A stretch of 64,000 nt of DNA from contig NZ_JBHUDG010000002.1 in NCBI RefSeq assembly GCF_042678145.1, positions 1 through 64,000 on the forward strand, in the 5' to 3' direction. The notes beneath the pieces were generated by a model. That model saw only the letters and a program-made list of their open reading frames with translations. It had not been told where the DNA came from and ran no database searches. This DNA comes from Pseudopedobacter beijingensis (GTDB lineage: Bacteria; Bacteroidota; Bacteroidia; Sphingobacteriales; Sphingobacteriaceae). Positions 45,861-55,062 of the stretch are shown in pieces (the first letter of the stretch is position 1; each line of letters starts with the position of its first letter). A program made the position numbers and the translations under genes.

Positions 45861-47069
45861 ATGAAATATAAGAGAATTTTAATGTCGATACTTGTATCGA
45901 TAGGGGGGGCTTTGTCTGTATTTTCCCAATCTGCAGATTATAAAAACGTACCGGGAACAGTAATAGCCTATAGGGAAGCAGATGGAGGTCAATATATCGG
46001 ATCTCCAGGAATCTGCATTCTGCCCAATGGAAATTACATAGCCACACATGATCTTTTCGGTAAACAATCCACAGAGTTCACATCAGCTATATCCAAAGTA
46101 TACCTTTCTGTTAACAAAGGAAAAAGCTGGAAAGAAGTAGCCACTTTAGAGGGACAATTCTGGTCTAAACCATTTGTACATAAAGGGGCACTTTATATTT
46201 TGGGTACAGATAAACATCACGGTAATGTAGTCATCAAAAAATCAACAGACGGGGGTTATAACTGGACAAAACCAACAGACGCTAAATCAGGTCTATTGAT
46301 GGAGGGTGAATTTCACTGTGCACCAATGCCTCTGGTGTCACACAATGGTTATTTGTGGAGAGCAATGGAAAGAGCGGATGGCGAAATCAAGAAATGGGGG
46401 CTTAGGTACGGTACATTCATGATGTCCGTTAAAGAAGACGCAGATTTGTTAGATGCAGCCAGTTGGAGACATACCAACAACCTTCCTTATGATTCAACCT
46501 ATCTGAACGGAGATTTTGGAGCATGGATAGAGGGCAATGCGGTATTAACCCCGGAAAGGAAAATTGTTAATCTGTTGCGGGTGCATAATCCAAAAGATAG
46601 AGAGAATGAATATGCCGCTATAGTAAACATATCTGAGGATGGTTTAACCTCAAGCTTTGACAAAGAGACCGGATTTATCAAATTTCCCGGAGGAGGGAAG
46701 AAGTTTACTATTCATTTTGATAAAAAATCAAAACGCTATTTGGCCATTGTAAACTATGTGCCGGCAGAATTCAGAGGTAAAGTACAGTTAGATAGAATTA
46801 GAAATACACAGGCATTGGTCTCCTCCCCTGATCTGAAAAATTGGACAGTCCATCAGGTTTTATTACAACATCAGGATACAAAAAAGCATGGTTTTAATTA
46901 TGTAGACTGGGAATTTCAGGGAAAAGATATTGTCTTTGTTTCCAGAACAGCTTATGATTTTGGAAATAAAAGTGCTAAAAACTATCACGATGCTAATTTT
47001 CTGACATTTCACAGGTTGAAAAACTATCAGAAAACCCTGAAAAAAACTATCGATTCTATTTCCCAATAA
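45861..47069 (+). CDS. Sialidase-like beta-propeller protein, copy 1
   Basis: A 402-residue secreted protein (signal peptide to about residue 23). It has the sialidase/BNR propeller look: GSPGICILPNGNYIATHDLF near 47-66, Asp-box-like SVNKGKSW (83-90) and STDGGYNW, then EFHCAPMPLV, WIEGNAVL, LLRVHNP, and a late block YVDWEFQGKDIVFVSRTAYD. A canonical FRIP arginine motif is not seen near the N-terminus. It shares its signature with the proteins at 47079 and 51547 but is the most diverged of the three. An exo-sialidase role is probable from the operon but not proven by motifs. Confidence 0.75.
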   Translation: MKYKRILMSILVSIGGALSVFSQSADYKNVPGTVIAYREADGGQYIGSPGICILPNGNYIATHDLFGKQSTEFTSAISKVYLSVNKGKSWKEVATLEGQFWSKPFVHKGALYILGTDKHHGNVVIKKSTDGGYNWTKPTDAKSGLLMEGEFHCAPMPLVSHNGYLWRAMERADGEIKKWGLRYGTFMMSVKEDADLLDAASWRHTNNLPYDSTYLNGDFGAWIEGNAVLTPERKIVNLLRVHNPKDRENEYAAIVNISEDGLTSSFDKETGFIKFPGGGKKFTIHFDKKSKRYLAIVNYVPAEFRGKVQLDRIRNTQALVSSPDLKNWTVHQVLLQHQDTKKHGFNYVDWEFQGKDIVFVSRTAYDFGNKSAKNYHDANFLTFHRLKNYQKTLKKTIDSISQ

Positions 47070-47078
47070 AAAACGGTT

Positions 47079-49484
47079 ATGAAAAAATACATCAGTTTCA
47101 TTATCCTGCTGTTGTGTATTACAAACAGGTTGCAGGCACAAACCAGTCCTTTGTGGATAAGCGAGGTAAATTACCAATCCCCATCTGCCGGAGCAATATA
47201 TCTGGGAAGTCCCAGTTTATTGAAACTCCCGGATGGAAGTATTTTGGCCTCCCATGATTATTTTGGAAGCAGTACCTCATCAAATGAAACTGCCGTATTT
47301 AAATCTACCGATAACGGAAACACCTGGACATTGCAGAAAAAGCTTACAGGAATATTTTGGGCAAGTCTTTTTTATCATAAAAATAATGTTTACCTGTTGG
47401 GTACATCAGCAGGAGTAACCTACAGAAGTATAGTTATACTAAAATCAGCTGACGGGGGTGCTAATTGGACCACGCCAACAAGTACCACAAGTGGTATTTT
47501 GTTTGATAAAATAGGCACATCAAATCCAACCTATCATTGCGCGCCTACAACGGTAATTGTCCATAACGGAAGAATTTACAGAGGTTTTGAAAGACTGGTA
47601 AATGCCAGTCAGAGTTTTCGGGGGTATTCAGCCTTTGTAATATCTGTAGACGAAAATGAAACAGATTTGTTGAATGCAGCCAATTGGCGTAAAAGCACAG
47701 AAGTACCTTATGATACCTCATCAGACCTAGCCGGATCGGTTTGGAATACCGGCTGGATAGAAGGAAACGTAGTAGAAGCACCAGATGGAAGTTTGGTCAA
47801 TATTATGCGTGTACATTCTGCACCCTATGTAGACAAGGGCGCCATCATTAATATTTCCAATGATGGTAATACGGCTACCTTTTCTTCATCAGATTTTATC
47901 AGGCTGCCTGGAGGAATGAGCAAATTTGCTATACGCAGAGATCCTGTATCTAAAGTTTATTTCCTTTTTACAAACAATAATACAGATCCCAATTATCCCG
48001 AACAAAGAAATATACTCTCTATGTATATTTCTACCAATTTGCGGGACTGGTATCATGCAAAAACGTTGATGGAAGATAATCAGGGGTTAACCCATGAACA
48101 ATCTATAGCCAAAACAGGATTTCAATATCCCGATTTTCAGTTTGATGGTAACGATATTATCTATCTGGTAAGAACAGCTTATAACGGAGCAAACAATTAC
48201 CATAATTCCAATAGAATCACTTTTGGTAGGGTAGAAAATTTCAGACAATACCTATCAGAAAAACAACCATTGGCACAAGGAGAAACCGGGCATGTTTTAA
48301 TAACAGATTATGACGGAAATCCACAACTGCTAAAAACAGTGATGGCTAGCGATAGCAATATCTGGTTACAACAAAATGTAGGTGCTGTAAGGGCTGCCGA
48401 ATCCAGTACCGATACCCAATCTTACGGAGACTTGTTTGCATGGGGCCGTTGGAATGATGGGCATCAGCTAAGGAACAATGCAACATTAACAAACGGAATA
48501 TTAAGTCCAAACAACCCATCGGCATTAAGTAAAACCTCTGCCAATCCCTTTTATTATTACGCAACAGCCTCAGGCTACTTTTGGTCGGGTGGGGCGGTAA
48601 CAGATAAATTAAGTGCTAACCTTAGTGATGTAAATGCAAGCATTGGTTGCGATCCATGTGCTAAAATGCTGGGAAGCGACTGGAGTCTGCCAACAGCCAC
48701 CGAATGGCAAAATGTATTAACACAGGAGGGAATAAGCAATTCTGCCACCGCATATCAATCTAATTTGAAAATTTCTTTAGGAGGAATGCGTAATGTAGGC
48801 AACGGAACCTTCGGAAGTGTAGGTACGCTGGCTCGTTTCTGGACAGCCACTGCACAATCAGGCGGGCAGGCAAGCATTGTTAATATTAATGCGACCACAG
48901 CAAATACCATGTCAGTTAGCAGAGGAGGAGGGATTAATATCCGTTGTGTAAGATTGCAAAAAACACTGTCTGCCAAACCGTTCAATCTTAAAGGAAGCTT
49001 TAGAAATAACTATGTTGATTTAATCTGGTCATCCAAAGGAACCGAAAACGATACCTATGCGTTACTAAAATCAGAAGATGGAAAAAGTTTCTCGGTATTA
49101 CACCAGATAAATGGAAGGCAATCAACCCAATTTATAGATCAGAACCCTACACAAGGCTATAATTATTATAAACTTTCCCAGATCAGTCCGTCAGGCTCAA
49201 CCAAAGACTTAGATGTAATAGCTGTATATGCAGGTAAAGCAGCGGATGGTTTAGAACTGGTGAAAAATGGAAATATACTAGCCTTATCTATTGCCCATCC
49301 TTCTAGTAAAAAGGCCGAGTTCCGTTTACAATCAATAGATGGGAAAACAATACTGGTACAATCAATCAATGTAACCCATGCGACCCATACTTTCCAATGG
49401 TCGGTCAACCTGACTGCGGGAGTGTATTTAGTGAATGTACTGTTCGATAATGGAGAAATAAAAACTAAGAAGGTAATATTTTAA
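47079..49484 (+). CDS. T9SS-secreted sialidase-like protein fused to a FISUMP domain
   Basis: An 801-residue three-part protein. Signal peptide to about residue 22. A sialidase-like propeller spans about 24-400 (YLGSPSLLKLPDGSILASHD; Asp boxes KSTDNGNTW and KSADGGANW; YHCAPT; GWIEGNVV; YLVRTAYNGANNYHNSNRI). A FISUMP domain spans about 405-625 (NIWLQQNVGAVRAA; GCDPCAKMLGSDWSLPTATE, then WQNVL; SRGGGINIRCVR). An Ig-like stretch and a T9SS type A C-terminal domain follow (about 725-801, QSIDGKTILVQSINV, then LTAGVYLVNVLF). It is thus exported to the surface by T9SS. The first two parts match the two separate genes at 51547 and 52778. Confidence 0.82.
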   Translation: MKKYISFIILLLCITNRLQAQTSPLWISEVNYQSPSAGAIYLGSPSLLKLPDGSILASHDYFGSSTSSNETAVFKSTDNGNTWTLQKKLTGIFWASLFYHKNNVYLLGTSAGVTYRSIVILKSADGGANWTTPTSTTSGILFDKIGTSNPTYHCAPTTVIVHNGRIYRGFERLVNASQSFRGYSAFVISVDENETDLLNAANWRKSTEVPYDTSSDLAGSVWNTGWIEGNVVEAPDGSLVNIMRVHSAPYVDKGAIINISNDGNTATFSSSDFIRLPGGMSKFAIRRDPVSKVYFLFTNNNTDPNYPEQRNILSMYISTNLRDWYHAKTLMEDNQGLTHEQSIAKTGFQYPDFQFDGNDIIYLVRTAYNGANNYHNSNRITFGRVENFRQYLSEKQPLAQGETGHVLITDYDGNPQLLKTVMASDSNIWLQQNVGAVRAAESSTDTQSYGDLFAWGRWNDGHQLRNNATLTNGILSPNNPSALSKTSANPFYYYATASGYFWSGGAVTDKLSANLSDVNASIGCDPCAKMLGSDWSLPTATEWQNVLTQEGISNSATAYQSNLKISLGGMRNVGNGTFGSVGTLARFWTATAQSGGQASIVNINATTANTMSVSRGGGINIRCVRLQKTLSAKPFNLKGSFRNNYVDLIWSSKGTENDTYALLKSEDGKSFSVLHQINGRQSTQFIDQNPTQGYNYYKLSQISPSGSTKDLDVIAVYAGKAADGLELVKNGNILALSIAHPSSKKAEFRLQSIDGKTILVQSINVTHATHTFQWSVNLTAGVYLVNVLFDNGEIKTKKVIF

Positions 49485-49496
49485 TACGTCAATAAC

Positions 49497-51560
49497 ATGA
49501 AGATCAGATTATTATTAGGAGTGTTTTTGTTATTCGGTTTTACAAGTGTAGCCCAGTCACAAAAAACACTCAATTTAATGCCGGTACCTCAAAAAATGGA
49601 TATAAAGGAAGGCAAACTTTATATTGATAGTACCTTTAGGTTAGCTATACAAGGAAAGCCAGACCAGCGCATCTATTCTGCGGCAACAAGATTCCTACGT
49701 CGTTTAGACGAGCAGACTATCTTGTGGTTCAAACAAGATCAGGTAAACCATACAGATAGAGATTCAAAAGCGCTGTTGCAAATTAATGTACAAAAACCAG
49801 GAAAGATTCAGTTAAAAGAAGATGAGTCTTATCAACTGGAAATCGGCACAGATAAAATTCAGCTGAATGCGGCAACAGAAATTGGGGCAATGTACGGTAT
49901 GGAAACACTGTTGCAACTACTGGAAGCAGATGAAAAAGGTTTTTATTTTCCACAGGTATCCATCAAAGACAATCCCAGATTTGCATGGAGAGGATTGATG
50001 ATAGATGTTGTACGTCACTGGATTCCGTATGAAGTAATCATCAGAAATATAGATGCTATGCTTGCGGTTAAAATGAACGTATTGCATTTGCACCTGACAG
50101 ATGATCAGGGTTTCAGGGTAGAAAGCAAGGTATATCCTAAATTACATGAAAAAGGTTCCAACGGAAAATACCTGACACAAGAACAGCTTAAAGATATTGT
50201 AAAATATGCGGCAGACCGGGGCATTAGGGTAGTGCCCGAATTTGATATGCCGGGACACGCATCCAGTTGGTTCCCAGGTTATCCGGAATATGCAAGTGCA
50301 CCCGGTACCTATCAGGTAGAAACCAAATACAGCCATTTTGAACCTGCCCCAACAATGGACCCAACAAACGAAGCTCTGTATCCATTTATAGATGCTTTTA
50401 TTCAGGAGATGACTCATATCTTTCCTGACGAGTATATCCATATTGGAGGCGATGAAAACAGGGGGCTGCAATGGGATGCCAATCCGAAAATACAGGAATT
50501 TAAGAAAAAGAATAACCTCCATTCCAATATGGAGCTACAAACCTATTTCAACGGAAAGCTACAAAAGATTCTGGCGAAATACGGAAAGAAAATGATGGGA
50601 TGGGACGAAATCCTGGAACCAGGTATTTCCAAAGATATCATGATTCATTCCTGGAGAGGAAAGCATTCGTTAACCGAAGCAGCTCAAAAAGGATATCCGG
50701 TAATTATTTCGTCAGGTTATTATGTTGACTTGCTTTTTGATGTAAAAGACTACTATCTGAACGAACCTCTGGAAGAAAGCCATGATTTGACACCTGAGCA
50801 GTTGGCTAATGTGTATGGAGGAGAATCTGCCATGTGGGGCGAGATTGTTTCGGCAGAAACTATCGACTCCAGAGCCTGGCCAGCTACCGCTGCAATTGCC
50901 GAAAGACTATGGTCTCCAAAAGAGATAAGAGACGTAAAAGATATGTACAGAAGATTGGAAATTACCAGCAACCGTCTGGAGTTTCTGGGGCTAACTCATA
51001 ATAAAAACTACGAAGTTATGCTGAAAAGGCTCACCAATGGAGCCGATATAACTGCGTTGAAAACCTTTGTAGATGTGGTAGAGCCCATGAAAGAACTTTC
51101 CAGAAGAAAACAGGGAATTACCTATTATACCTATACGCCATTAACTATGGTGGTAGATGCCGCAAGACCTGATAGTAAGGTAGCCAGAGAATTTACCTGG
51201 TTGGTTGAAGATTTTATTCAGAAGCCAACGCAAGAACTGGGCAATCAAATCAAAGAACATTATCATCTGTGGTCAGAAAATCATTTCAAACTACAGGAAA
51301 CTATGAAAGTAGCCCCGGCTATAAGAGAGATAGAACCAGTTTCGGCAAATCTGGCAAGATTATCTGTGATAGGGAGTCAACTGGTAGATTATATTCTGGC
51401 TAAATCAGCAGGTAAACTAAAACCTAAGAATAGAATGGATTATGACAAAGCAGATAAACTGACCGATGAAATGAGGTTTATGGTAAAACCACGAGGAAAT
51501 GTGGAGTTTATAAAAATCATCGATTCTACAAAAAAACTCTTAACCTATGCAGTGGATTAA
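49497..51560 (+). CDS. GH20 beta-N-acetylhexosaminidase
   Basis: A 687-residue secreted enzyme (signal MKIRLLLGVFLLFGFTSVAQ) that removes terminal beta-GlcNAc or beta-GalNAc by substrate-assisted catalysis. An N-terminal GH20b domain (about 25-150, LMPVPQKMDIKEGKLYI) precedes the TIM barrel. The barrel carries FAWRGLMIDVVRHWIPYEVI, MNVLHLHLTDDQGFRVES and VVPEFDMPGHASSWF. The catalytic Asp-Glu pair is in IHIGGDENRGLQW (near 313-325). MMGWDEIL and MWGEIVSAETIDSRAWP follow. All key residues are present. In the operon it would act after sialidase has exposed amino sugars. It overlaps the next gene by 14 bases. Confidence 0.95.
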   Translation: MKIRLLLGVFLLFGFTSVAQSQKTLNLMPVPQKMDIKEGKLYIDSTFRLAIQGKPDQRIYSAATRFLRRLDEQTILWFKQDQVNHTDRDSKALLQINVQKPGKIQLKEDESYQLEIGTDKIQLNAATEIGAMYGMETLLQLLEADEKGFYFPQVSIKDNPRFAWRGLMIDVVRHWIPYEVIIRNIDAMLAVKMNVLHLHLTDDQGFRVESKVYPKLHEKGSNGKYLTQEQLKDIVKYAADRGIRVVPEFDMPGHASSWFPGYPEYASAPGTYQVETKYSHFEPAPTMDPTNEALYPFIDAFIQEMTHIFPDEYIHIGGDENRGLQWDANPKIQEFKKKNNLHSNMELQTYFNGKLQKILAKYGKKMMGWDEILEPGISKDIMIHSWRGKHSLTEAAQKGYPVIISSGYYVDLLFDVKDYYLNEPLEESHDLTPEQLANVYGGESAMWGEIVSAETIDSRAWPATAAIAERLWSPKEIRDVKDMYRRLEITSNRLEFLGLTHNKNYEVMLKRLTNGADITALKTFVDVVEPMKELSRRKQGITYYTYTPLTMVVDAARPDSKVAREFTWLVEDFIQKPTQELGNQIKEHYHLWSENHFKLQETMKVAPAIREIEPVSANLARLSVIGSQLVDYILAKSAGKLKPKNRMDYDKADKLTDEMRFMVKPRGNVEFIKIIDSTKKLLTYAVD

Positions 51561-52776
51561 CAAAGAAAAAATAGCTTTTATTTTTCTGGGTCTGTTCCTT
51601 TGCTTATCCATAGAGGTGCGGTCGCAGATACCAGGTGAGCAGGTAGATACTAAAATATGGATAAGTCAGGTAAAGTGGATGGATCCATCAACCAGTACCT
51701 ATTTAGGAAGTCCAAGTATTGTAAAGCTCCAGAATGGCGACCTTTTAGCTTCTTTCGATTATTTTGGAAAGTTTGTAGGGTCAGACGATACATTTATTTA
51801 CGTTTCTAAAGATAAAGGTAAAAGCTGGTCACCTCTGGCAGAACTTAAAGGAATGTTTTGGGGCAATCTGTTCCAGCATAAAAATGCCGTATACCTCTTG
51901 GGCGTATCGGCAGGCGTAGGAACCAGAAACATTGTTATTATGAAGTCTCAGGACAATGGAAAAACATGGACCAATCCCACCAATTCAAAAAACGGGCTTT
52001 TGTTTACTGATGCTGTAAAGGGCGCTGCCAAATATCATGGGGCACCTGTCCCCGTAGTTTATCATCAGGGCAGAATTTACAGAGCCTTTGAAAACCTTAC
52101 AGATTTTCTGCCCGGAATGAGGGGCTATAAAGCTTTTGCCATATCAGCAAATGAAAATACAGATCTGTTAAATGCCGACAGCTGGATTAAAAGTACAGAA
52201 GTCGCTTACGACAGCTCAAAAGATCCAGAAGGGTCTAAAAATACAACCGGATGGATAGAAGGTAATATGGTAGCAGGACCAGAAGGCCGACTTTGGAACA
52301 TCTTAAGAGTAAACTCAACCCCTTTTGTAGACAGAGGAGCTATGGTCGAAATTCTGAATGATGGAAAAACAGCCACCTTTAATGCCAATGATTTTATCAC
52401 CCTGCCCGGAGGGATGAGCAAATTCGTAATCCGTAAAGATCCCGATAAACCAATCTATTGGATGCTATCCAATAACAATACTAACCCAGGTTTTCCGGCC
52501 CAAAGAAATGTATTGTCTCTGTTTGCATCAAAAGATTTACGCCATTGGTATCATGCAACAACTTTAATGCAGGACGATCAGGATTTAAGTGAAACAGAAT
52601 CCATTAAGAGAACAGGTTTCCAGTACCCGGATTGGGTGTTCGATGGAAAAGACATTATTTATTTAAGCAGAACCTCCTATGGGGGATCCAGAAACTATCA
52701 TGATTCTAACCGGATCACTTTTGGACGATTAGAAGATTTTAGAAATTATTTACCAGCAAATTTAAAAACAGAATAA
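51547..52776 (+). CDS. Sialidase-like beta-propeller protein, copy 3
   Basis: A 409-residue secreted protein (signal MQWINKEKIAFIFLGLFLCL...) with no T9SS domain. It contains STYLGSPSIVKLQNGDLLAS, Asp-box SKDKGKSW and SQDNGKTW, KYHGAPVPVV, GWIEGNMVAGPEG, LPGGMSKFVIRKDP, YPDWVFDGKDIIYLSRTSYG and RNYHDSNRITFGRLEDF. It is close to the propeller of the 47079 protein over its full length. The gene starts inside the end of the GH20 gene and stops one base before the FISUMP gene, so translation is coupled. No FRIP motif is evident. Confidence 0.78.
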   Translation: MQWINKEKIAFIFLGLFLCLSIEVRSQIPGEQVDTKIWISQVKWMDPSTSTYLGSPSIVKLQNGDLLASFDYFGKFVGSDDTFIYVSKDKGKSWSPLAELKGMFWGNLFQHKNAVYLLGVSAGVGTRNIVIMKSQDNGKTWTNPTNSKNGLLFTDAVKGAAKYHGAPVPVVYHQGRIYRAFENLTDFLPGMRGYKAFAISANENTDLLNADSWIKSTEVAYDSSKDPEGSKNTTGWIEGNMVAGPEGRLWNILRVNSTPFVDRGAMVEILNDGKTATFNANDFITLPGGMSKFVIRKDPDKPIYWMLSNNNTNPGFPAQRNVLSLFASKDLRHWYHATTLMQDDQDLSETESIKRTGFQYPDWVFDGKDIIYLSRTSYGGSRNYHDSNRITFGRLEDFRNYLPANLKTE

Positions 52777-52777
52777 T

Positions 52778-53581
52778 ATGAAGTACTCAATTGTTTATGT
52801 ATTAGCAGTATCCCTAACCCTGTCCATAGGGTGTACGGCAAAGAAAGTAACCCAGCAAACAGCAAGTAATGCCAACGAAGTTGTGCCGGCAAAAGAAATA
52901 GGAGCGTCAGGCTCTGTTACCGTATCTGTAGGAGAAGATAAGGTAGATTATAAAACCGTAAGAGCCGCAGACGGGAAAATTTGGTTACAGCAGAATTTAG
53001 GAGCATTAAGACCAGCTGCCAATATTGCCGATAAAAATGCCTATGGATACTATATCCAATGGGGAAGAGGATTAGATGGTCATGAGGGAGCAGATAGTAA
53101 AATAGAAATGAGCGTGGCGTCGCCAAATAATCCGAGAGGATTATCCAAAACAGAAAAAAATCCTTTCTATACCTCAGAGAAAAATACAGGTTTCTGGTGG
53201 AAAGGTGGCGATCAGTACGATACCTGGGAAGCCAATGAGCAGGCAAAGATTAATGAGATTAACGGATGCGACCCATGTAAACAATTATTAGGTAGAGAAT
53301 GGCGTGTTCCAACTATACAGGAGTGGAAAGACGTATTGACTGCCGAAAAAGTAACCAGTCTGCTAACAGCTTATTCTTCTAACCTAAAACTAGTAGCTGC
53401 CGGTATGCGTAACGCAAACAACGGAAAAGTAGGAAATCAGACAGGAATGTTAAGAATATGGTCATCATCAGCTGCAGCTACAGGTAATTCTTACCTGGTT
53501 AACTTTAGTAATAAAGGATTAGAATATCCTGCTTTCAGCAGAGGCGGTGGTTTATCTGTAAGATGTATCAGAAGTAAATAG
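52778..53581 (+). CDS. FISUMP-domain lipoprotein
   Basis: A 267-residue lipoprotein (lipobox LSIGC, Cys 19) whose mature part is one FISUMP domain: KIWLQQNLGALRPAANIADK, YGYYIQWGRGLDGHEG, SPNNPRGLSKTEKNPFYTS, GCDPCKQLLGREWRVPTIQE, AAGMRNANNGKVGNQTG, SRGGGLSVRCIRSK. FISUMP domains are defined by the Fibrobacter major paralogous family and have no firm function; the fold is lectin-like in my reading. The nearly identical domain is fused to the propeller in the 47079 protein, so this lipoprotein likely works with the sialidase-like protein encoded one base upstream, perhaps as its glycan-binding partner. Confidence 0.8.
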   Translation: MKYSIVYVLAVSLTLSIGCTAKKVTQQTASNANEVVPAKEIGASGSVTVSVGEDKVDYKTVRAADGKIWLQQNLGALRPAANIADKNAYGYYIQWGRGLDGHEGADSKIEMSVASPNNPRGLSKTEKNPFYTSEKNTGFWWKGGDQYDTWEANEQAKINEINGCDPCKQLLGREWRVPTIQEWKDVLTAEKVTSLLTAYSSNLKLVAAGMRNANNGKVGNQTGMLRIWSSSAAATGNSYLVNFSNKGLEYPAFSRGGGLSVRCIRSK

Positions 53582-53588
53582 TAACAGG

Positions 53589-54986
53589 ATGAGAAATATT
53601 TTAGTTATACTTCTGGTATTGCTGTCAGGGCAATTGTTAGCCCAGGTTAATCTTCCCTCATTCTTTTCAGATAATATGGTTTTGCAACGCAATGCAGAAG
53701 TTAATTTTTGGGGCTGGGGAAACAGAGGGAGTGAAGTTACCATTACCCCTTCCTGGTCTAATCAACCCGTTAAGGTAAAAGCCTCAGGTCATGCCCGTTT
53801 CGAAACCAAATTAAAAACACCGGAAGCAGGTGGGCCATACGAAATTACAGTTGAAAGCGGAACCTATAAAAAGGTTCTCAAAAACATTTTGATAGGTGAG
53901 GTTTGGTTGTGTTCAGGACAATCGAATATGCAATGGAATGCCAATAACAGATTAAAAGAAATGCTGGATGAGTTGCCCACAGCCAATCATCCAAATATCA
54001 GATTATTGAATGTAAGTAATGTAGCATCATTAACCCCTCAGGACAATATCTTCGATGCATGGACACCTTGTACTTCCGAGACTGTCAGAAACTTTAGTGC
54101 TATAGGCTATTTTATAGCTAAACAACTTCAGGCAGATTTGAAAGTGCCAATCGGTATTATAAACTCCAGTTGGGGAGGAACAGCAGCAGAATTCTGGACA
54201 CCGGAAAATGTAATTCTGGCAGATACTGAATTGCTTCAAAATTCTAAAAAGCAAAGACCAGCCCCGTCAAAACCTCATGAACCGGGTAGCCTGTGGAATT
54301 CCATGATTGGTCCATTTGTGGGTTATAGCATAGCCGGTACATTCTGGTATCAGGGCGAATCTAACATTGTTTCTTACGATGGATATAATAAATTGTTTGA
54401 AACCATGATAAAATCATGGAGAGATGCATGGGGATCTGAATTTCCTTTCTATTATGTACAGATAGCACCTTATGATTACAAGTCAAAACCAGAAGAGCAA
54501 CGAGGGGCATTGTTAAGAGAGCAACAGGTAAAAACACTCCATCTTCCTAAAACAGCTATGGCGGTAGTGACAGATTTAGTGCCGGATGTAACCAATATTC
54601 ACCCAACACAAAAGAAAGAAGTTGCTCAAAGACTATCTGAACTAGCTTTGGTAGAAACTTACGGTAAAAAATCAGAAGATTATAAATCTCCGGTTTATAA
54701 ATCTCATCGGGTAGAAGGAGATAAAATTATTATTGAATTTGATTATCTGAAAGGTAGTCTGAAAGTAAATGGCCCGCATATTATAGACTTATTGATTGCC
54801 GATGGTTCTCAAAAGTTTATACCTGCAGATTATAAGGTATCAGGAAATAAACTGATTGTTTATAATAAAGCTATTAAAAACCCGGTGGCAGTGAGATTCG
54901 GTTTTTCAGATATCTCTATGCCAAACCTTTTTAACAGTAAGGGTTTACCTGTATCTCCTTTCAGAACCGATGATTGGAAAATCTAA
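53589..54986 (+). CDS. Sialate O-acetylesterase (SASA-type), copy 2
   Basis: A 465-residue secreted SGNH-fold esterase (signal MRNILVILLVLLSGQLLAQ). Catalytic Ser is in GQSNMQW (about 110-116). INSSWGGTAAEFW, FWYQGESN and VPDVTNIHPTQKK (Asp/His) complete the set. It is closely similar to the copy at 34844 along its whole length (both begin LPSFFSDNMVLQRNAEVNFW). It lies 7 bases after the FISUMP gene, inside the PUL operon. It would remove O-acetyl groups that block sialidases. Confidence 0.9.
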   Translation: MRNILVILLVLLSGQLLAQVNLPSFFSDNMVLQRNAEVNFWGWGNRGSEVTITPSWSNQPVKVKASGHARFETKLKTPEAGGPYEITVESGTYKKVLKNILIGEVWLCSGQSNMQWNANNRLKEMLDELPTANHPNIRLLNVSNVASLTPQDNIFDAWTPCTSETVRNFSAIGYFIAKQLQADLKVPIGIINSSWGGTAAEFWTPENVILADTELLQNSKKQRPAPSKPHEPGSLWNSMIGPFVGYSIAGTFWYQGESNIVSYDGYNKLFETMIKSWRDAWGSEFPFYYVQIAPYDYKSKPEEQRGALLREQQVKTLHLPKTAMAVVTDLVPDVTNIHPTQKKEVAQRLSELALVETYGKKSEDYKSPVYKSHRVEGDKIIIEFDYLKGSLKVNGPHIIDLLIADGSQKFIPADYKVSGNKLIVYNKAIKNPVAVRFGFSDISMPNLFNSKGLPVSPFRTDDWKI

Positions 54987-55003
54987 AAAGAAATTAATAA
55001 AAA

Positions 55004-55034
55004 GACGAGGGGGAAATTCCTTTTTCTCCTCGTC
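55004..55034 (+). terminator. Hairpin after the PUL operon's second esterase
   Basis: GACGAGG (55004-55010) pairs with CCTCGTC (55028-55034). A T-run (TTTTT) lies in the loop, not after the stem, so it may be a weak terminator or processing hairpin between the esterase and the next gene. Confidence 0.35.
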
Positions 55035-55062
55035 AAATCTATAACCAAATAAATTTAATGTT

